A DNA stretch of 64,000 nt from Xylanimonas protaetiae (lineage in GTDB: Bacteria; Actinomycetota; Actinomycetes; Actinomycetales; Cellulomonadaceae): contig NZ_CP035493.1 in the NCBI RefSeq assembly GCF_004135385.1, positions 1,922,001-1,986,000 on the forward strand, read 5' to 3'. The notes under the pieces were generated by a model. It had not been told where the DNA came from. It made no database searches and saw only the letters and a list, made by a program, of their open reading frames with translations. Position 1 is the first letter of the stretch, and the number at the start of each line of letters is the position of its first letter. Made by a program: the position numbers and the translations under genes. Of the stretch, positions 54,220 to 64,000 are shown piece after piece.

Positions 54220-55242
54220 TCAGGCCTGCGGCTTCTCCGGCTCGTCCGTGCCGCCCTCGGGGGTGGCGACGTCGTCGGCCGCGGCGTTCGCGACCGGCTC
54301 GGCGACCTGCTCCGCCACGGGCGCCTCGTCCGCGACCTCCGGAGCGGAGCCCGCCGACTCGGCCGACTCGTCGGCAGGGGAGATCTCGTAGGTCTCCTCG
54401 ATCTCGTCGACGACCTCGCTCGACGCGACCGACGTCGCCGGCGCGAAGACCAGCGTGAAGAGCGCGGCGAGGCCGGCGCCGACCAGCGGGGCGACGACGA
54501 ACAGCCACAGCTGCTTCCAGGCGGTGCCGTCGCCGGCGAACACCACGGACGCGAAGGAGCGCGCCGGGTTGAACGACGTGTTCGTGATGGGCCACGAGAT
54601 GATGTGCAGCGCCGCGAGCGTGAGGCCGATGACGACGGCCGGGTAGGGCACCCGGGCGCGCTTGCCCGTCACGGCGAGGACGACGCCGACGAACACGGCG
54701 GCGATGACGACCTCGATGATCAGCGCGTTGAGGAACGGGAACGTCGCCTGCGCCTGCGTGAGGCCCGAGAGCGGCGAGGCGGAGCCCCAGCCGTTCGCGG
54801 TGCGCAGCAGCACGTCGCCGCGGCCCTGGAGGCCCATCGCGGTCACGAGGGTGCTGGGGATGACCGCCCACATGACGCCGGCGGCCACCGTGGCGCCCAC
54901 GAGCTGCGCGACCCAGTACGGCAGCAGGTCCTTCCACGAGAAGCGGCCGGCGAGCGCCTGGGCGAACGTCACGGCCGGGTTGAAGTGGCCGCCCGAGACG
55001 TGCCCGACGGCCGCGATGCCCGCGAGGAGCATGATGCCGCCGGCCAGGGCGACCGTGAGGATCGTGCCCTGGGTGTTGAGGAAGTTGAACGTCGCGGTGC
55101 CGACGATGCCGAGCACGAGGATGAACGTGCCGAAGGCCTCGGCAGCCATGCGGGTCGCGAGCGAGTAGGGGGCCTCGGCCGGGGCGTCGACGGCGTCGTC
55201 GGCCTGGTAGACGCCGGCGGGGGCGGCGTAGTCCTGGGACAT
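54220..55242 (-). CDS. Aquaporin/glycerol facilitator (MIP family) with acidic tail
   Basis: Channel protein of 340 residues with six helices and both NPA boxes: GHFNPAVTFAQALAGRF and SFNPARSFASVVF. The Arg following the second NPA gives the usual selectivity filter position, as in water channels. A hydrophilic N-terminus of about 32 residues and a long acidic Ala/Glu-rich C-terminus (about residue 262 on) are beyond the usual length. AAGGACC precedes the ATG. It lies within the purH...mdh interval with the xylanase. Confidence 0.92.
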   Translation of the reverse strand: MSQDYAAPAGVYQADDAVDAPAEAPYSLATRMAAEAFGTFILVLGIVGTATFNFLNTQGTILTVALAGGIMLLAGIAAVGHVSGGHFNPAVTFAQALAGRFSWKDLLPYWVAQLVGATVAAGVMWAVIPSTLVTAMGLQGRGDVLLRTANGWGSASPLSGLTQAQATFPFLNALIIEVVIAAVFVGVVLAVTGKRARVPYPAVVIGLTLAALHIISWPITNTSFNPARSFASVVFAGDGTAWKQLWLFVVAPLVGAGLAALFTLVFAPATSVASSEVVDEIEETYEISPADESAESAGSAPEVADEAPVAEQVAEPVANAAADDVATPEGGTDEPEKPQA

Positions 55243-55314
55243 TGCGAAGGTCCTTCGGTGATCGTCCGGTGATGTCTGGGGCACCGTACAGTCCGGCCCT
55301 GGGGGATTGTCGAG

Positions 55315-55357
55315 AGGCGGGCCGGAGGGTCGCGACGCGGTCCCCTCCGGCCCGCCT
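55315..55357 (-). terminator. Terminator after the xylanase gene
   Basis: Perfect 15-bp stem AGGCGGGCCGGAGGG/CCCTCCGGCCCGCCT with a 13-base loop, starting 16 bases beyond the xylanase stop. Confidence 0.85.
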
Positions 55358-55372
55358 CCCGTCAGGCGCCCG

Positions 55373-57650
<2,278 letters not shown>

Positions 57651-57725
57651 GCGGGGCCGCTCAGCGGGCGCCGCCGCCGAAAAAGCTGCGGGGGTTGTGG
57701 GTGGTCACGCCTACTGTCATCGGTG

Positions 57726-60700
57726 ATGTCCACCAGCACCCTTTCCCCTGACACAGGTCTGTCCGCGGCCACCCCGCAGCCGGCCCGTGCGACCGACCCT
57801 GCCCGCCGCCTCGACTGGCGGCGCGTCCGGTCCGTCACGAGCGTCCTGTCGCTCGCCGCGCTCGCGATCGCCACGGTCGCGGCGTCCCTCGGCACGGTCG
57901 CGGCCGGCCGCATGGCCGAGACCCCGACCGCGACGACGCTCGCGCTCCTCGCCGGGTGCGTCGTCGGCGGCGCGCTGCTCGACACCGCCGGGCGGATCGC
58001 CTGGGCCGGCGTCGTCGACCGCGCCGAGGGCAGGCTGCGTGCCGACCTGCTCACGGCCGCCCTCCACCAGCCCCTGCACGAGCTGGGCGCGACCGCCGTG
58101 GGCGAGATCCTCGACCGCGTCGACGACGACACGCGCGCCGTCGGGTTCCTGGTGCGCATGCAGCTGTGGGGCGCCGGGCGCACCGTGTTCGGCGTCGTGC
58201 CGATGTGGGTCGTCGCGGGACTCACCTGGGCGCCCGCGTGGGGCATCTTCCCGGCCCTGGCCGTCGTCGTGTTCCTCGTCGCGCGGCCGCTGCTGGGCGA
58301 GATCACGAAGCGCAAGGTGGTCGAGGAGGCCGCCTGGACCGAGCACGCCGCCGCGTTCGAGGAGGCCGTCGCCGCGCGCGACGACCTGCGCACGAGCCTG
58401 GGGCAGCCCTTCGCGGTGCGCCGCCTCGCCGAGCTGTCGGCCGCGTGCCACCGGCTCTTCGAGCGGGTGCTCCACGTCGAGACTCGCCTGCTGCGCCGCA
58501 GCGGGCTGCTGCTCGCGGCGGTGCTGGCCGCCGTCGCGGTCACCGGTGTCGCGCTCGCGTCGAGCGACCACCTGTCGATCGCGCGCCTGGTGACGCTGTT
58601 CCTCATCACGTCGGGCTTCGTCGGGTCGATCGACCAGCTCGTGCACCACCTCCCGGACATCCAGGAGGGCCTGGGGGCCGTCACGCGCATCCGGCAGATG
58701 CTCGCCGTCGAGCCGGAGCCCGTGGGCGGCGACCCCGTGCCGTCCGGGCCGCTGGGCCTCGAGGTGCGCGGGCTGCACTTCGCGTACGACGAGGGCACCT
58801 TCGCGCTGCAGGACGTCTCGCTGCTCGTCCCGGCCGGTCACACCATCGCGCTCGTCGGGCGCACCGGGTCGGGCAAGTCGACGCTCGCGTCGATGCTCTC
58901 GCGCGGCGTCGAGCCGCCCGCAGGGTCCGTGCTCCTCGGCGGGGCCGACGTCGTCGGCCTCGACCTGCAGCAGCTGCGCGCGGCCGTCGGCGTCGTCACG
59001 CAGCGCACCGAGCTCGTGGCCGGCACGCTGCGCGAGAACATCACGCTGTTCGACGACGCCCACCCCGGCGTCGTCGAGGCCGCCGTGCACGACCTCGGGC
59101 TCGACGACTGGGTCGCCGGCCTGCCCGACGGGCTCGAGACGCTGCTCGGCCCGGGCGGCACGCGCCTGTCCGCGGGCGAGGAGCAGCTCGTCGCGTTCGC
59201 GCGCCTGCTGGTGCGCGACGTCCAGGTGGTCGTGCTCGACGAGGCGACCGCGCGCATGGACCCGCTCACCGAGGCCCGCGTCGTGGCCGCGTCCGAGCGG
59301 CTGCTGCACGGCCGCACGGGCGTGCTGGTCGCGCACCGGCTCTCGACCATCGAGCGCGCCGAGCTCGTGGCCGTGCTCGAGCGCGGCCGCGTGGTCCAGC
59401 AGGGCCTGCGCGCCGAGCTCGCCGCGGAGCCCGGACGGTTCCGCACGCTGCTGGAGGCCGGCAGGTCGGGGCTGCTCGAGGGCGACCCGGACGAGGTGGA
59501 CGAGGTCCCCGTCGTGGACGAGGTCCCCGTCGTGGACGAGCCCGCCGGGGGTGAGAAGCCGGCCGAGCCCCAGTCCGTCGGCGGCCGCCGCCGCACCGGC
59601 ACCCCGCCGGAGCGCCGCGCACCCCGCGAGGGCATGAGCCTCGCCCGCGCGGTGGTCAGGCAGCTGCGCGTGCGCCCGTGGTGGGGCCTCGCGGGCGGCG
59701 TCGGGTTCCTGGTCTCCAGCCTGCTGTCCGCGCAGGGCGCGATCACCGGCTTCCTGTGGGGGCACGTCGTCGACGCGCTGCGCACCGGCGGCGGGACCGT
59801 CGCGCTCACGGTGCTGCTCGTCATGATGCTGCTCGTCAACCCCGTCGTGCTCGCGCGGGCCATCTACATCTACCCGCGCTGGTGGGTCGAGGTGCTGCTG
59901 CGCGTGCGCATGGTCGTCATGGCCGGCCAGACGCAGCAGCGCCGCCTGCCGCCGACGCCGCCGGGCGAGATCGTCGCGCGCTCCATGGACGCCGACCGGT
60001 TCGTGCGGTACGCGGACCGCTGGGTCGACTTCGCCAACGGCCTGGCCATCGTGGTGGTCACCGCGGTGCTCGGCGGGTCGTGGCAGGCCGGCGCGGTGCT
60101 GCTCGCCGTCATGACGGCGTCGGCGCTGGCCGCGACGGCCGGCCGGTCCGTGGCGGGGCGCTCCGTCGCCCGCTCCTCGACGGCGCGGGCGCGGTTCGGC
60201 CGCGCGCTGGTGTCGTGCCTCGACGCGGCACGCACGGTCAAGCTCGCCGCCCGTATCCCGCAGGTGCACGCGCACCTGCGGCACGTGGACGCGGGCCGCG
60301 TCCGGGCCGCGATCTTCGAGCACCGCATCCAGGCCGTGCTCGACGGCGTGCCCACGGTGATGATCCAGCTCGGCCTGGTCGCCGCCTGGTACATGCTGCT
60401 GCGCGGGTCGTGGAGCCTCCCGACGACGCTGCTCGTCGCCTCGGCCGTGACCGGCTTCGGCTGGTTCGGCGTCGTCGCGGGTGCGGTCGTCACCGAGGCG
60501 CCCGGCACGCGGGCCTGGCTGCGCGCCACGGCGAGCTTCGCCGACGGCGCCGACCTCACGACGCCGCCGCCGGGCGTCGACCTGGTCGCGGGCACCGCGC
60601 CCGCGGTCACGGCTCCGGTGCGCGAGCCGCTGGAGCGCCTCGAGCTGCGCGGCGTCTCCGCGCTGCACGACGACGGGACCATCGGCGTCGAGGGTGTCGA

Positions 60701-61313
60701 CCTGACCGTCGAGCGCGGCGAGCTCGTGCTGCTGCTCGGCCAGGTCGGGTCGGGCAAGTCGAGCCTGCTCGCCTCGCTCGCGGGCCTGGTGCACCACGAC
60801 GGTTCCGTGCTGTGGAACGGCGCCCGCGTCGCCGACCCGGAGGAGTTCCTCCGGCCCGGCCGGGTGGCCTACGTCGCGCAGGTGCCGCGCGTGCTCTCGG
60901 GCACGTTCGCGGACAACGTGCGGCTCGACCACTCGTCGCGCGCGATCGAGGGCCCGCTCGACGTGGCCCGCATGAGCCGCGACGTCGCCGACGCGGGCGG
61001 ACCCGAGGCGCTCGTCGGGCACCGCGGCGTGCGGCTCTCGGGCGGCCAGGTGCAGCGCCTCGCGCTGGCCCGGGCGCTCGCGGCCGACGCCGAGGTGCTG
61101 CTCGCCGACGACGTGTCGTCGGCGCTCGACGCCGCGACGGAGATCGAGCTGTGGGAGTCGCTGCGCGAGCGCGGCACCACGGTGCTGGGGTCGACGTCGA
61201 AGCACGCGGCGCTCGCGCGGGCGGACCGCGTCGTCGTCCTCGTGGGCGGCACGGTCGCGGCTACGGGCCCGTGGCGCGACCTGGCCTCGCAGTGGGGGCA
61301 CCTGGCCGGCTGA
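57726..61313 (+). CDS. Full-length asymmetric ABC exporter (TMD-NBD-TMD-NBD)
   Basis: A single 1195-residue chain made of two fused ABC half-exporters. NBD1 has Walker A GRTGSGKST near residue 377, a variant signature LSAGEEQL near residue 481, Walker B VVVLDEAT and switch His LVAHRLST. NBD2 has Walker A GQVGSGKSS near residue 1005, a perfect LSGGQVQR, but Walker B is VLLADDVSSALD (Asp for the catalytic Glu) and the switch His is missing (LGSTSKHA). One composite site is therefore consensus and the other degenerate. A linker around residue 592 has an 18-bp tandem duplication (VDEVPV). ATG 57726 or GTG 57723 may be the start. Substrate unknown. Confidence 0.92.
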   Translation: MSTSTLSPDTGLSAATPQPARATDPARRLDWRRVRSVTSVLSLAALAIATVAASLGTVAAGRMAETPTATTLALLAGCVVGGALLDTAGRIAWAGVVDRAEGRLRADLLTAALHQPLHELGATAVGEILDRVDDDTRAVGFLVRMQLWGAGRTVFGVVPMWVVAGLTWAPAWGIFPALAVVVFLVARPLLGEITKRKVVEEAAWTEHAAAFEEAVAARDDLRTSLGQPFAVRRLAELSAACHRLFERVLHVETRLLRRSGLLLAAVLAAVAVTGVALASSDHLSIARLVTLFLITSGFVGSIDQLVHHLPDIQEGLGAVTRIRQMLAVEPEPVGGDPVPSGPLGLEVRGLHFAYDEGTFALQDVSLLVPAGHTIALVGRTGSGKSTLASMLSRGVEPPAGSVLLGGADVVGLDLQQLRAAVGVVTQRTELVAGTLRENITLFDDAHPGVVEAAVHDLGLDDWVAGLPDGLETLLGPGGTRLSAGEEQLVAFARLLVRDVQVVVLDEATARMDPLTEARVVAASERLLHGRTGVLVAHRLSTIERAELVAVLERGRVVQQGLRAELAAEPGRFRTLLEAGRSGLLEGDPDEVDEVPVVDEVPVVDEPAGGEKPAEPQSVGGRRRTGTPPERRAPREGMSLARAVVRQLRVRPWWGLAGGVGFLVSSLLSAQGAITGFLWGHVVDALRTGGGTVALTVLLVMMLLVNPVVLARAIYIYPRWWVEVLLRVRMVVMAGQTQQRRLPPTPPGEIVARSMDADRFVRYADRWVDFANGLAIVVVTAVLGGSWQAGAVLLAVMTASALAATAGRSVAGRSVARSSTARARFGRALVSCLDAARTVKLAARIPQVHAHLRHVDAGRVRAAIFEHRIQAVLDGVPTVMIQLGLVAAWYMLLRGSWSLPTTLLVASAVTGFGWFGVVAGAVVTEAPGTRAWLRATASFADGADLTTPPPGVDLVAGTAPAVTAPVREPLERLELRGVSALHDDGTIGVEGVDLTVERGELVLLLGQVGSGKSSLLASLAGLVHHDGSVLWNGARVADPEEFLRPGRVAYVAQVPRVLSGTFADNVRLDHSSRAIEGPLDVARMSRDVADAGGPEALVGHRGVRLSGGQVQRLALARALAADAEVLLADDVSSALDAATEIELWESLRERGTTVLGSTSKHAALARADRVVVLVGGTVAATGPWRDLASQWGHLAG
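59499..59534 (+). repeat. 18-bp tandem duplication in the ABC exporter linker
   Basis: Two identical adjacent 18-base units encode the repeated DEVPVV in the linker between the first ATPase domain and the second membrane domain. In frame and in an unstructured region. Confidence 0.95.
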
Positions 61314-61428
61314 CGCCCGGTCGCACGGCCTCTCCTTGGCAGAGAACGACGGCGCCGGGGGAGCGCGCGACGGTGCGAACGGCGCGTTCTCCGTGGCCGG
61401 CGGCCAGCAAGTCGCGTTCACTGGCGTC
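61314..61428. other. Short gap between ABC exporter and pullulanase
   Basis: No gene or strong ribosome site is seen. GAGAACG at 61342 and CGTTCTC at 61385 form an inverted repeat that could be a hairpin or operator. The pullulanase frame stays open upstream through this gap without an in-frame ATG. Confidence 0.4.

Positions 61429-64000
<2,572 letters not shown>

Overview
The window is high-GC actinobacterial DNA. Gene content points to a facultatively fermentative, polysaccharide-degrading member of the Micrococcales, such as the Cellulosimicrobium/Cellulomonas/Promicromonosporaceae group: a secreted GH11 xylanase with a CBM2-type module, a pullulanase, a phosphoketolase-Pta-AckA acetate route, and many GTG starts. 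The genus is an inference. Many genes appear to be leaderless, with a TANNNT -10 box 6-8 bases before a GTG or ATG start. No tRNA, rRNA, CRISPR array, IS element or phage gene was seen.

Layout. 1-6050: phosphoketolase, phosphate acetyltransferase and acetate kinase on the minus strand. 6200-9730: SURF1-like protein, PatB-like aminotransferase and two VOC proteins. 9745-13370: a heterodimeric ABC exporter. 13450-14070: remains of an HTH-nucleotidyltransferase/HEPN-like pair. 14049-18262: FtsX-type permease, ATPase and PadR regulator with two palindromic operators. 18386-21137: DUF3817, guaA and a membrane protein. 21215-26113: a PspC-type envelope-stress module (PspC protein, PspC-histidine kinase, NarL-type regulator). 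26117-36375: one long minus-strand sulfur-assimilation locus, reading from a small membrane protein and a YeiH-type transporter through sulfite reductase, APS reductase, CysD, CysN and an SsuABC-like transporter to a uroporphyrinogen-III methyltransferase. It starts with a leaderless 15-codon ORF carrying two Cys codons, followed by mutually exclusive RNA stems that look like a cysteine attenuator. 36482-42220: small membrane proteins, a GerW/YtfJ-like protein, PcrA helicase, YjiH-type protein and an SDR fragment. 42302-43121: an HTH + Clp-N pair with its own palindromic operator. 43219-57650: a conserved actinobacterial block (sucC-sucD-DUF6350-purN ... purH ... DUF3017 ... mdh) interrupted by accessory genes: an ArsR-type regulator with an MFS exporter, an FAD reductase, an aquaporin and the xylanase. 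purH has a ZTP (pfl) riboswitch leader and is flanked by two copies of the same hairpin repeat. 57726-61313: a four-domain ABC exporter in one chain. 61429 to the end: a pullulanase that runs off the window.

Sequence quality matters. purH, mdh, pcrA and the pspC gene each need exactly one extra G or C in a short homopolymer to restore a normal full-length protein. Two or three of these genes are expected to be essential, so sequencing error is the simplest explanation. The HTH-nucleotidyltransferase remnant and the SDR fragment also lack sequence and look truly degraded.

Together the genes cover central carbon (xfp-pta-ackA, sucCD, mdh), purine synthesis (guaA, purN, purH), inorganic sulfur assimilation through the APS route, envelope stress sensing, several exporters and plant-polysaccharide use.
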